A DNA stretch of 64,000 bases from Bacillota bacterium (lineage in GTDB: Bacteria > Bacillota > Clostridia > Acetivibrionales > DSM-1351): contig JAEXFI010000053.1 of assembly GCA_023400235.1 (NCBI GenBank), forward strand, positions 1 through 64,000, given 5' to 3'. Position 1 is the first letter of the stretch. Each line of letters opens with the position of its first letter. Under the pieces are notes generated by a model, which was not told the origin of the DNA, ran no database searches, and worked only from the letters and a program-made list of their open reading frames with translations. Of this stretch, positions 17,044 to 25,569 are shown piece by piece. The position numbers and the translations under genes are program-made.

Positions 17044-17072
17044 TTGAAAATGTGGAGATATGTATATATAAT
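17044..17072 (+). promoter_or_regulatory. Sigma-A type promoter of the lipoprotein gene
   Basis: TTGAAA at 17044-17049 and TATAAT at 17067-17072 are 17 bp apart, a near-consensus pair, 29 bp upstream of the lipoprotein start. Confidence 0.75.
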
Positions 17073-17100
17073 GTAAAAAAGTACAAACAGGGGGTGTTTT

Positions 17101-17781
17101 ATGAAAAAGGCTTTTTTAATATGCTTTATTTCTATTGCTTTAATTCTGGGAGGCTGTGGTAATCAAAACAGTATAGCAGTTAAGGATACACCTAATCAAA
17201 TTGGTTCTAAGGGCCAATCATCTGCAAGCATAATATCTTATAACCTAAAAGAGCTAATGGAAAAAGCTGATATTGTTGCACAGGTAGAAATATCAGAATG
17301 GCTGAAAGAAATGGATCAACCAGTTGAAATGACCTTATTTAAAGCAAGATTAGTGAAAGTTTACAAAAATACTAAAACTGATAATCTTAAAGAAATAGAC
17401 TTGCTTCAAGATGGTAATTCTGAATTTACTATTAAGAATTATCCTTTATTTAAAAATAAGGATAAGCTAATTTTGTTTTTAAAGAAGTCTGAAGATATGG
17501 GACTGGATAATACTTTCTGGATATTGGGAGTTTATAGCAGTGTAATCAGAATAATGGATATTGATGGAGAAAATTATGCAGTTAAGCAGCTTGGTCAGTT
17601 CAGAGAGCTGTTAAAAATCAGAGATGATGCAATGAACCAAAAACTTCGGAGCGTTTTAGCAAAAGATTACAAGGTGGAATTTCCAAACGGAGATAAAGTA
17701 TTGCCTGAAGTATATAAATTAAAAGACCTGGAAAGCGAGCTTAATAAAATAAAGAGTGAGGTAGAAAGAATTGAAAAGTAA
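17101..17781 (+). CDS. Lipoprotein, hypothetical
   Basis: This 226-residue protein has a lipoprotein signal peptide ending in LILGGC (Cys19), then a secreted domain with SYNLKELMEKADIVAQVEISEW, LLQDGNSEFTIKNYPLFKN and NTFWILGVYSSVIRIMD, ending in a Lys/Glu-rich helix. The layout resembles small secreted domains that mediate surface binding or inhibition, but I recognise no family. A near-identical but dead copy of its second half lies at 5483-5880. Here and there, a second gene with its own signal peptide starts at a TTG overlapping the stop codon; both second genes are broken. GGGGGTG is the ribosome-binding site. Confidence 0.85.
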   Translation: MKKAFLICFISIALILGGCGNQNSIAVKDTPNQIGSKGQSSASIISYNLKELMEKADIVAQVEISEWLKEMDQPVEMTLFKARLVKVYKNTKTDNLKEIDLLQDGNSEFTIKNYPLFKNKDKLILFLKKSEDMGLDNTFWILGVYSSVIRIMDIDGENYAVKQLGQFRELLKIRDDAMNQKLRSVLAKDYKVEFPNGDKVLPEVYKLKDLESELNKIKSEVERIEK

Positions 17782-17973
17782 ATTATTTATATTAATAACG
17801 ATTGCAATTATTCTGATGAAACTGCACATACGGCTGCAAATAGTTTTACTTATAAATTTAATACCTCTGATAGATATTTAACAGATGAATACAAGGCTTT
17901 AGCCAGAAATGGCGCAAGTATGTGGAAAACCAGAGCTGAAAGCAATTCATGGCAAATTGCTCATCAGCTCTAG
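17771..17973 (+). pseudogene. Frameshifted secreted-protein gene following the lipoprotein
   Basis: A TTG at 17771, overlapping the lipoprotein stop, begins a signal peptide (LKSKLFILITIAIILM). After a frameshift near 17812 the frame reads DETAHTAANSFTYKFNTSDR, YLTDEYKALARNGASMWKTR and AESNSWQIAHQL to a TAG at 17971-17973. The phrase Y-ALARNGASMWK resembles the start of secreted zinc metalloproteases of the matrixin type, but no HExxH motif remains. The product is truncated as well as frameshifted. Confidence 0.55.
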
Positions 17974-17999
17974 TTTTATTTTTTTATTTTACTGGTAAT

Positions 18000-19829
18000 T
18001 TACACCAGACTTATATCATATTCCTTAAACCAGTATTCCAGCTGCAGCAGCCAGGCTATGAGCTGCGGACGCCCCATCAGCTGTCCGAACCAGGTAATGT
18101 TGCTGCCTGAACGCAAAAGTGTCAGTGCATCCTGATGGAGTATATTCCTGAGCATGGATTTGGGGTCGGAGAATATCTCCTCAAACAGCCGGGTGACTAT
18201 TTTTTCATACTCTGGATTGTGGGTTTTGGGATAGGGGCTCTTCTTCCTGTTTAGAATTCTGTCAGGCAGATACTCAGCCATGGCATTTCTCAGGAGGGCT
18301 TTTTCCACCTTGTGCTTGAACTTTATGTTCCAGGGTACATTATATACGTATTCCAGAATTCTGTGGTCGGAGAAGGGAACTCTCACCTCAAGGCCGCTGG
18401 CCATGGACATACGATCCTTGCGTTCCAACAGGGAAACCATGAACCAGTTCACCGACAGCCAGGTGGCTATCCTGCTGGTTTTCATTTCCTCTTTTTCTCC
18501 TGGAACCAGCGGACAGGCATTTTTGCTGTCCAGATACATCTGCTTTACATACTCAAACCCTTCCTTTGGCTTGGCGAAATCAGGCTTGAACAGGAACACT
18601 CTGGATTCTGGGTCGTGAATCCAGGGAAAAAAGTCCCTGTTCAGCATTTCAGGCCTGTAAAACCAGGGATAGCCCCCAAATATTTCATCTGAGCACTCAC
18701 CGCTGAGAGCAACTGTATGTCGTCTTTTCACCTCCCGGCAGTAGTACAGAAGAGAGGAGTCAATGTCCGCCATACCGGGATAATCCCTGTATCTTACGGC
18801 ATCATTAAGCAAAAGGGCGATATCCAGCTGTCCGGCAGTAAGTACGGTGTGGTCGGTCTTAAGATAATTTGCCAGCCAAACGGCGTATGCATCGTCGCTT
18901 TCAGGCTGAAAGCTGGTGGCCTCAAAATGCTGCTGATTGCCTTCGTATTCAAAGGAATAGGTGGAAAGGGAGGCACCATTTTTCTTGTCTTTTTTAGCCA
19001 CAGCAGTAATTACCGAAGAGTCAAGGCCACCTGATAAAAAAGTGCAAAGGGGCACATCTGATACAAGCTGGCGCTTTATGGCATCAGTCAGGTAAAATCT
19101 TGTTTTTTCAAGAACGGTCTCCTCACCATCCTCCAGCTCATATGCCTCAAGAGACCAGTATCTGTTCAGCTTTAACCCGTCAATATCATAAAGGCCATGA
19201 TGGCCGGGAGCAATTTCATATATATTTTTGAAAATACCGTTATTGGAGGGGCGCATGGGAGAAAGAAAGAGCATCTGCCAGATGCCTTCATTGTCCAGCT
19301 GGGCTCTGATTTTTGGATGCTTCAATATAGCCTTGACTTCTGAGGAAAAAATAAGGGTGTTGTCAAGCCGGGTATAGAAGAAAGGCTTTACTCCCATTCT
19401 ATCCCTTGATAAATATACTCTTTTCATATGGTCATCATAAACTGCAAAGGCATATATTCCATTAAGCTTTTCAGAACAGCTCTGTCCCCAGATTATGTAA
19501 GAATACAGCACGACCTCCGTATCGCAGTGGGTAGTGAATTTCACCCCGGCTGAAATCAGCTCCTTGCGCAAATCATCGGCGTTATATATTTCACCGTTAT
19601 AAACAATGGTATAGCTTTTTCCTTCAAAAACGGCGGACATTGGCTGTAATCCGTTTTCTACATCTATTACTGCAAGCCTGTTATGTGCAAAGCAGACGCA
19701 GTCGCTGCGAAAGAAGCCATTTTGGTCAGGGCCTCTGTGGGCGGTTGTTTTCCTCATTTCATTTAAAACTGACTGGGTAATTTCAGATGTTGAATCTTTA
19801 AAATTAATTAATCCAAGAATTGAGCACAT
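18000..19829 (-). CDS. asnB: Asparagine synthase (glutamine-hydrolysing)
   Basis: This 609-residue enzyme makes asparagine from aspartate, glutamine and ATP in the cytoplasm. The N-terminal glutaminase starts at Cys2 (MCSILGLINF) with the RGPDQNG, NGEIYNA and THCDTEV motifs. The synthetase half carries the PP-loop CTFLSGGLDSSVITA, SGECSDEIFGGYPWF, and the late motif RMSMASGLEVRVPFSDH. An open frame continues upstream to 19886, but the nucleophile must be residue 2, and AGGAGG precedes this ATG. It stands alone on the minus strand. Two fragments of a second copy lie at 14609-14650 and 16921-17015. A structured repeat lies 150 bp upstream. Confidence 0.96.
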   Translation of the reverse strand: MCSILGLINFKDSTSEITQSVLNEMRKTTAHRGPDQNGFFRSDCVCFAHNRLAVIDVENGLQPMSAVFEGKSYTIVYNGEIYNADDLRKELISAGVKFTTHCDTEVVLYSYIIWGQSCSEKLNGIYAFAVYDDHMKRVYLSRDRMGVKPFFYTRLDNTLIFSSEVKAILKHPKIRAQLDNEGIWQMLFLSPMRPSNNGIFKNIYEIAPGHHGLYDIDGLKLNRYWSLEAYELEDGEETVLEKTRFYLTDAIKRQLVSDVPLCTFLSGGLDSSVITAVAKKDKKNGASLSTYSFEYEGNQQHFEATSFQPESDDAYAVWLANYLKTDHTVLTAGQLDIALLLNDAVRYRDYPGMADIDSSLLYYCREVKRRHTVALSGECSDEIFGGYPWFYRPEMLNRDFFPWIHDPESRVFLFKPDFAKPKEGFEYVKQMYLDSKNACPLVPGEKEEMKTSRIATWLSVNWFMVSLLERKDRMSMASGLEVRVPFSDHRILEYVYNVPWNIKFKHKVEKALLRNAMAEYLPDRILNRKKSPYPKTHNPEYEKIVTRLFEEIFSDPKSMLRNILHQDALTLLRSGSNITWFGQLMGRPQLIAWLLQLEYWFKEYDISLV

Positions 19830-19980
19830 AAAACTTCCTCCAAAATCTGATACTGAACTTATAATCAAAACAAAAGGACAAATCACATAATCAGGCCAAT
19901 AAATAATAAATACCGGCCAGACACCATTGTCCCTTTCGATCAGGTAAAAAGCGGTTCCAACAATGTATTCCGCAATCTTT

Positions 19981-20147
19981 TTACCAAAGTCAACTATGTT
20001 TCAAAGCATTCACTTTCAGGTGAATATGCCCTTAAGCCCAAACCTGACGAAGTTCGGGGCTTGAAAAGTTTATACTTTAAGGCAAACCGCTTTAGCTTAG
20101 GATCCAAATTATCGGCTTTCAGCCCATAGTAATTGTAATTGACTTTT
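19981..20147 (-). repeat. Structured intergenic element, copy A (asnB-upstream)
   Basis: Read on the minus strand it starts AAAAGTCAATT and ends TTGACTTTGGTAA, so the ends pair. Inside are the block ATGGGCTGAAAGCCGATAAT (which folds as GGCT-GAA-AGCC), an AAAGT/ACTTT hairpin, an AAGCCC/GGGCTT hairpin and an ATTCAC/GTGAAT hairpin. Copy B at 37351-37504 has the same ends, the same order of blocks, and different bases in some paired arms. It may be a noncoding RNA, a leader element, or a mobile MITE. The rest of 19830-20236 shows no gene. Confidence 0.6.
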
Positions 20148-20236
20148 ATTCAGTATATGAAGTTTGGAGGATTTTAGTGCATAAAAAACAGCAGGACAAG
20201 CAATAAATTATTGGTTTGCTAATTCAAGCCTTCACA

Positions 20237-21763
20237 CTATTTGATGCTTATATCTATACCTACCACGCCCACGATTTCTCCAGAGCTGTTTTTGATGGGA
20301 GAGGATACCGTAACGCAGGGGTTTCTGGTTATGGCTGATATGTATATGGAGGATATGAAATCTTCGCCGTCCATACTGTGTTTAAACCATTCACGTATGT
20401 TGGCATTGGCTATCCCTGCCTTGGGAATTGAACAGATAAATCTGCCCTTCCTGTCATTAGTCCAGGCTGCTTCAACAAATCCGTACTTATCCATAAAGTC
20501 CTTTATAATGGCTTCATGGATTTCGGAATCTTTGGAATTCATTATTTCCGACCGGGAGCATAACTCCTCTTTTATAATGATAAGTGAATTCCGTGCCTTA
20601 TCCATGGCCTCATTACCAACTGTTTCCAGAGCTTCGGCTTCGTTGGAGAAAAGGTCGGCGAGGCAGGTGGAGGCTTCATTGAGACGAGTGCCCAGAGAGG
20701 ATATATCCTCCATATTCTGCTTTTGCTGATGGACGGAGGCACATACATCATCAACGGATATGGAGGTCTGTACAATCACCTCTTCAACCTCTTGTATCTG
20801 ATCGCCCACATTTTGTGCAATTTGAACCTCCTGCTTGGAAAGCTGGCTGATGCTGTCCATCATGCCGAACACGTCATTAAAGGAGGAATCGATTCTTTCC
20901 AGGTTCGCTTCGATATTTCGGGTTGCAGAAATTCCTTCATCAACCCTGGAGGCATTCTCACGAACCACGGAATAAACGCTTTCGACTTCAGCCTGAATGC
21001 CCTTAATCAAAGAATTTATATCACCGACAGACTTGTTTGTGTCGTCTGCCAGCTTATGTATTTCGGAAGCAACTACGGCGAAACCCCTTCCGTGCTCCCC
21101 GGCTCTGGCGGATTCAATCGTAGCGTTTAATGCCAGAAGCTGAGTTTGCTTGGATATGTTGCTGACTGTCGCAAGAATATGAGCAATTTCCCTGGAGGTC
21201 TTTTGAAGTCTTTCCATATTTGACAGGGTTTTATTTGACGACTCATGTATACTGTCTATCGTCTGAACAATTTGCAATATTTCTTCAAGACTTAATTTGA
21301 CGGTATCCTTTGAAATGGTGCTTTTGTTAAGCATGTCAACGGTAATACCGTCTGCTTTGTCCAGAAGCTCCATAATACTTCTCACTTCGGACAGTGTATT
21401 TGTAATGCTGGAATTAACTTGATCATTATTATTAGCCATATCTCTGACTTTGTCATATACGTACTTTGCAAATTCATTATTTTCATCGATTGTCACAGCG
21501 ATACTCTCAGAAACAGACGAAATCTGGCTTGAGGTTACTTGGACTTCAAAATTCAGGCTTCTTAAATCATTTTTCAGCTTTTTAATCTTGCCGGTGTACA
21601 GCTTAGAGTTACTTGACATAATGTGCCAAACAAATATGAAATACCCCACAATTAAGACAGTATTAATTGCCAACATAAGGAGATTCCATCCTGAAACTGC
21701 TGCAAGAACAATAGTGCATGTGAGAAGTGCACCTGAAGCAATTAGGTAGGAAATTTTCTTCAT
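20237..21763 (-). CDS. Methyl-accepting chemotaxis protein with C-terminal sensor domain
   Basis: This 508-residue protein has two transmembrane helices at its N-terminus (YLIASGALLTCTIVLAA and MLAINTVLIVGYFIFVW) with almost no extracellular loop. Next comes a methyl-accepting signalling domain with the hairpin tip KQTQLLALNATIESARAGEH. After the signalling domain, residues about 385-508 form a Cache-like sensor fold (FVEAAWTNDRKGRFICSIPK, GVVGIDISIK). The sensor is thus C-terminal and, by topology, cytoplasmic, the reverse of the usual order. It probably reports a cytoplasmic ligand to CheA. AACGGAGGAATC precedes the start. Confidence 0.9.
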   Translation of the reverse strand: MKKISYLIASGALLTCTIVLAAVSGWNLLMLAINTVLIVGYFIFVWHIMSSNSKLYTGKIKKLKNDLRSLNFEVQVTSSQISSVSESIAVTIDENNEFAKYVYDKVRDMANNNDQVNSSITNTLSEVRSIMELLDKADGITVDMLNKSTISKDTVKLSLEEILQIVQTIDSIHESSNKTLSNMERLQKTSREIAHILATVSNISKQTQLLALNATIESARAGEHGRGFAVVASEIHKLADDTNKSVGDINSLIKGIQAEVESVYSVVRENASRVDEGISATRNIEANLERIDSSFNDVFGMMDSISQLSKQEVQIAQNVGDQIQEVEEVIVQTSISVDDVCASVHQQKQNMEDISSLGTRLNEASTCLADLFSNEAEALETVGNEAMDKARNSLIIIKEELCSRSEIMNSKDSEIHEAIIKDFMDKYGFVEAAWTNDRKGRFICSIPKAGIANANIREWFKHSMDGEDFISSIYISAITRNPCVTVSSPIKNSSGEIVGVVGIDISIK

Positions 21764-21784
21764 GATAGATTCCTCCGTTTATAT

Positions 21785-21850
21785 AAAAGGGCAACGGTGC
21801 AGGCCGGAATAATACCGAACGCGCGGGGGGCGCGTCACCATTGCCCTTTT
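21785..21850 (-). terminator. Branched terminator between glnN and the chemoreceptor gene
   Basis: An outer stem of 15 bp (21785-21799 with 21836-21850, one mismatch) encloses two inner hairpins, CGG/CCG and a GC-only stem ACGCGC/GCGCGT. T runs flank both sides, so it can act in both directions. It ends the glnN transcript. Confidence 0.75.
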
Positions 21851-21864
21851 TCAATCAAATAGTA

Positions 21865-23958
21865 TTAAACATTAAAGAGAAGATCAGCATAAGTTGGGAA
21901 TGGATAAATATCCTTTGGAAGAATTGCTTCCAACTTATCAGCATCTGCTCTAAGTGATTCCATAGCAGGTATAACTGTCTTGCTGAAGACCTCAGCCTGT
22001 TTTAATGCACCGGCAGATTCTGCGCTTGCTTTTTCAAGAGTTTTCTTTAAAGCAGTCAGGTTTGATGCAAAGGAACTGAGCACAGGTGAGAGTTCCTTCA
22101 GTACTGAAGACTGAGCAGCAACCTCAACTGACATTCCGGTAGCTTTAACAGCGTTTATTGTATCTGACAATTCCTTGCTGAATTTGAACGCTGCCGGGAG
22201 TACTTCAGTCTTGGCCATATTGAGCATGGTCAATGCTTCGATATTAACAGTCTTAATGTAGTTTTCAAGGAGTATTTCATACCTTGATTCTATTTCAGAT
22301 TTGCTTAATACGCCATGCTTAACAAATACAGCAACATTCTTATCCTTGATGAAAGTAGGAATACACTCAACAGTGGATTTCATGTTTAGAAGGCCTCTGC
22401 TTTCTGCTTCAGCAACCCATTCCTCAGAGTAACCATTACCGTTGAATATGATTCTCTTATGCTCCTTGGCAGTTTCTGAAAGGAGAGTAGCAATGGCAGC
22501 ATTCAAATCAGTTGCAGCTTCAAGCTTATCGGCAAATTTCTGCAGTGTTTCAGCAACTATTGTATTGAGTACAAAGTTTGCACCGGCAATAGATGCGGAG
22601 GAACCAAGCATTCTGAATTCAAACTTGTTACCTGTGAAGGCAAAAGGTGAAGTTCTGTTACGGTCGGTAGTATCCTTCGGAAGCTTAGGCAAGCTTGCAA
22701 CACCTGTCTCGAGAATATTGTTGAATATTTTGCCCTTAACCTTGCCGCTTTCCAGCTGAGTGAAGATATCAGACAACTGATCTCCAAGGAATATTGATAC
22801 AATAGCCGGAGGAGCTTCGTTGGCACCGAGTCTGTGATCATTTCCGGCAGTTGCAACCGACAGGCGGAGTAAATCCTGATAGTCATCCACTGACTTGACA
22901 ACAGCAGCCAGGAATACAAGGAATTGAGTGTTTTCATGGGGAGTGTTGCCGGGTTCCAGCAGGTTTTGTCCGTCATTTGTTGACATTGACCAGTTGTTGT
23001 GCTTACCTGATCCGTTTACGCCTGCAAATGGCTTCTCGTGCAACAGGCACACCAGGCCATGTCTTAAAGCAACCTTCTGCATAAGCTCCATGGTCAGCTG
23101 GTTGTGGTCGGTAGCAACATTTGATGTAGTAAATATCGGAGCCAGCTCGTGCTGCGCAGGGGCAACCTCGTTGTGCTTTGTCTTGGCAGAAATACCAAGC
23201 TTCCAGAGTTCTGTATCCAGATCCTTCATATATGCTGAAACTCTTTCCTTGATGTTTCCGAAGTAATGGTCTTCAAGCTCCTGACCCTTAGGAGGCTTAA
23301 CGCCAAAGAGGGTTCTGCCGGTGAAAATCAAGTCTTTACGCTTTTTGAAAAGTTCCCTGTCAACAAGGAAGTATTCCTGCTCTGGACCAACGGTAGTTGT
23401 AACTCTTGTAGCGGCTGTATTACCCAAAACCTTGAGAATTCTTAAGGCCTGCTTGTTAAGAGCTTCCATTGAACGGAGAAGAGGAGTCTTCTTGTCCAGA
23501 ACCTCTCCTGTATAGGAGCAGAAAGCTGTGGGGATGTATAGAGAACCATCCTTTACGAAGGCAGGTGAAGTACAATCCCACGCAGTATAACCTCTGGCTT
23601 CATAAGTAGCTCTGAGTCCGCCGGATGGGAAGGAGGATGCATCAGGCTCGCCCTTGGTGAGCTCCTTGCCTGAGAACTCCATTATAATCTTTCCGTCTGA
23701 AGTTGGAGAAATAAAAGAGTCATGCTTTTCAGCAGTGATTCCTGTCATTGGATGGAACCAGTGGGTAAAGTGAGTAGCTCCCTTTTCAATAGCCCAATCC
23801 TTCATAGCGCTTGCTACTACTTCTGCTACAGACTCATCAAGTGTCAAACCCAACTCGATTGTTTTTTTCAATGACTTATAAGTTGCTTTCGGAAGACGTT
23901 CACGCATGGTTGAATCATTAAATACGCTGCTTCCATAGATTTCTGGTACATTTGACAT
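21865..23958 (-). CDS. glnN: Glutamine synthetase type III
   Basis: This 697-residue enzyme makes glutamine from glutamate, ammonia and ATP. Its length, and the N-terminal YGSSVFNDSTMRERLPKATY, are typical of GSIII, found in clostridia, Bacteroides and cyanobacteria. Catalytic-domain phrases include VGPEQEYFLVDR, NEVAPAQHELAPIF, FAGVNGSGKHNNWS and GNDHRLGANEAPPAI. A GSI gene (glnA) is also present at 28049, so the cell has two forms. The leader (24012-24066) carries an ANTAR-type hairpin overlapping a terminator. It lies downstream of gatB on the same strand. Confidence 0.96.
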   Translation of the reverse strand: MSNVPEIYGSSVFNDSTMRERLPKATYKSLKKTIELGLTLDESVAEVVASAMKDWAIEKGATHFTHWFHPMTGITAEKHDSFISPTSDGKIIMEFSGKELTKGEPDASSFPSGGLRATYEARGYTAWDCTSPAFVKDGSLYIPTAFCSYTGEVLDKKTPLLRSMEALNKQALRILKVLGNTAATRVTTTVGPEQEYFLVDRELFKKRKDLIFTGRTLFGVKPPKGQELEDHYFGNIKERVSAYMKDLDTELWKLGISAKTKHNEVAPAQHELAPIFTTSNVATDHNQLTMELMQKVALRHGLVCLLHEKPFAGVNGSGKHNNWSMSTNDGQNLLEPGNTPHENTQFLVFLAAVVKSVDDYQDLLRLSVATAGNDHRLGANEAPPAIVSIFLGDQLSDIFTQLESGKVKGKIFNNILETGVASLPKLPKDTTDRNRTSPFAFTGNKFEFRMLGSSASIAGANFVLNTIVAETLQKFADKLEAATDLNAAIATLLSETAKEHKRIIFNGNGYSEEWVAEAESRGLLNMKSTVECIPTFIKDKNVAVFVKHGVLSKSEIESRYEILLENYIKTVNIEALTMLNMAKTEVLPAAFKFSKELSDTINAVKATGMSVEVAAQSSVLKELSPVLSSFASNLTALKKTLEKASAESAGALKQAEVFSKTVIPAMESLRADADKLEAILPKDIYPFPTYADLLFNV

Positions 23959-24011
23959 ACTAAATAACCCCCTTAATTAATTTAATTTATTTATTTTGTT
24001 TTTAATTTTAT

Positions 24012-24066
24012 AAAAAAAGGCATTCCACTCCCTTGTTTAAGAAGGAGTGAAACGCCTTTGTTTCAC
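24012..24066 (-). promoter_or_regulatory. glnN leader: ANTAR-type hairpin overlapping a terminator
   Basis: On the minus strand GTGAAAC pairs with GTTTCAC around the six-base loop AAAGGC (hairpin 24047-24066), with A at loop position 1 and G at 4. The same bases AAAGGC...CACTCC form the 5' half of a terminator whose 3' half GGAGTG...GCCTTT runs into seven T (24012-24059). The two structures exclude each other, the expected logic for an antiterminator protein of the ANTAR family. Confidence 0.75.
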
Positions 24067-24105
24067 TGATAAATTTAGTTTTTAGCAAATCACGCAATCA
24101 GTTCC

Positions 24106-25557
24106 TCAGCAATCCCTGCTGTCCCTGAGCTTGTTAAGTTCATTTCGCAAGACTTCCTGAACCGTTTTGGGATTGCCTCTGCCAGACAGAGCTCTTGAGC
24201 ACTGGCCCATAAGGAAGCCGAATGTCTTTTCTTTACCCTCAAGGTATTCGGCCACAGCTTTTTCATTGGCGGCAAGTATTTCTCTTACGGTATTTTCAAC
24301 AGCACCGGTATCCTTGATTACCTTGTACCCCTTTTCGGCCACAATAGCCTCCGGCTCCATGCCGCTGTCAAACATGTCTGCAAGTACCTTTTTTGCATTT
24401 GCCGCGGTGATTTCTTCACCATCCACCATCTTCAAAAGTCTTCCCAGAACATCTCCTCCAAAAGGAATGGCTTCGGGAGCAAGTCCGGAATCGTTCAGCC
24501 TTCTGAGCACTTCAACTATGATGAAGTTTGAGGCGGCTTTAGGATTTCCACATTCCTTTGCCGTACTTTCAAAGAAATCCGAAAGACTGACAGAAGTCAA
24601 AAGCAAATTTGCATCGGTTTCACTTAAGCCGAACTCAGCAGTATATTTTGCAAATCTTTTGTTGGGAAGCTCCGGCAATGAATTGCGCAACGCCTCAATC
24701 TCCGGCTTTGTGAAGGATATGGGGACTACATCCGGCTCGGGAAAGTATCTGTAGTCGTGAGCATCCTCCTTGCTTCTCATGGACTTGCTTTCGCCTTTGT
24801 TGTCATCCCAGCGCCTGGTTTCCTGTGTTATTGTTTCACCTTCATCCAAAAGCTCGGATTGTCTTTCTATTTCAGCATCGATGCATCTTGCGATGCCTCT
24901 GATAGAATTTATATTTTTCATTTCGGTTCTGGTCCCCAGAGTATCTGTACCCACCGGCCGGATTGAAACATTTACATCGGCTCTGAGCGAACCCTCCTCC
25001 ATACGGCAATCGGAAATGCCGGAATAGAGCAGCATAAGCCGGACTTTTTCAACAAATTCCCGGGCTTCATCAGCAGAGGAAAGGTCGGGCTTGGTAACTA
25101 TCTCTATAAGAGGTACTCCGCAGCGGTTGTAGTCTGCCAAGCTGTAGTTGTCATAACTGTCGTGAAGCAGTTTGCCTGCATCTTCCTCCAGGTGGATTCT
25201 TTCAATTCTGATGAATTTTTCACCTTCAGGCGTATTGATCGTAAGACCGCCATCCTTGCAAACAGGCAGATCAAACTGTGAAATCTGATATGCCTTTGGC
25301 AAATCGGGATAAAAATAATTTTTCCTGTCCAGCTTTGAGAATTCATTTATCTGGCAGTTTAACGCCAGGCCTGCCTTAACCGTATACTCCACGGCAGTTT
25401 TGTTTAAAACCGGCAAGGTACCCGGCATTCCGGTACAAACGGGACAGCATCTGGTATTGGGCTCTCCGCCGAAGCCTACGGGACAATCACAAAAAATCTT
25501 TGACTTCGTGGATAACTCTGCATGTATCTCTAATCCAATAGTTGGAATGTATTTCAT
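24106..25557 (-). CDS. gatB: Asp/Glu-tRNA amidotransferase subunit B
   Basis: This 483-residue protein is the tRNA-binding and kinase subunit of GatCAB, which converts Glu-tRNA(Gln) and Asp-tRNA(Asn) to the amides. It opens with YIPTIGLEIHAELSTKSKIF and has CPVCTGMPGTLPVLN, LDRKNYFYPDLPKAYQISQ and the C-terminal YqeY-like domain (ALSGRGNPKTVQEVLRNELN). The zinc-site cysteines are seen (CDCPVGFG and CCPVC). It is 12 bp downstream of gatA in the gatCAB operon. Confidence 0.96.
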   Translation of the reverse strand: MKYIPTIGLEIHAELSTKSKIFCDCPVGFGGEPNTRCCPVCTGMPGTLPVLNKTAVEYTVKAGLALNCQINEFSKLDRKNYFYPDLPKAYQISQFDLPVCKDGGLTINTPEGEKFIRIERIHLEEDAGKLLHDSYDNYSLADYNRCGVPLIEIVTKPDLSSADEAREFVEKVRLMLLYSGISDCRMEEGSLRADVNVSIRPVGTDTLGTRTEMKNINSIRGIARCIDAEIERQSELLDEGETITQETRRWDDNKGESKSMRSKEDAHDYRYFPEPDVVPISFTKPEIEALRNSLPELPNKRFAKYTAEFGLSETDANLLLTSVSLSDFFESTAKECGNPKAASNFIIVEVLRRLNDSGLAPEAIPFGGDVLGRLLKMVDGEEITAANAKKVLADMFDSGMEPEAIVAEKGYKVIKDTGAVENTVREILAANEKAVAEYLEGKEKTFGFLMGQCSRALSGRGNPKTVQEVLRNELNKLRDSRDC

Positions 25558-25569
25558 TGCACTAACCTC

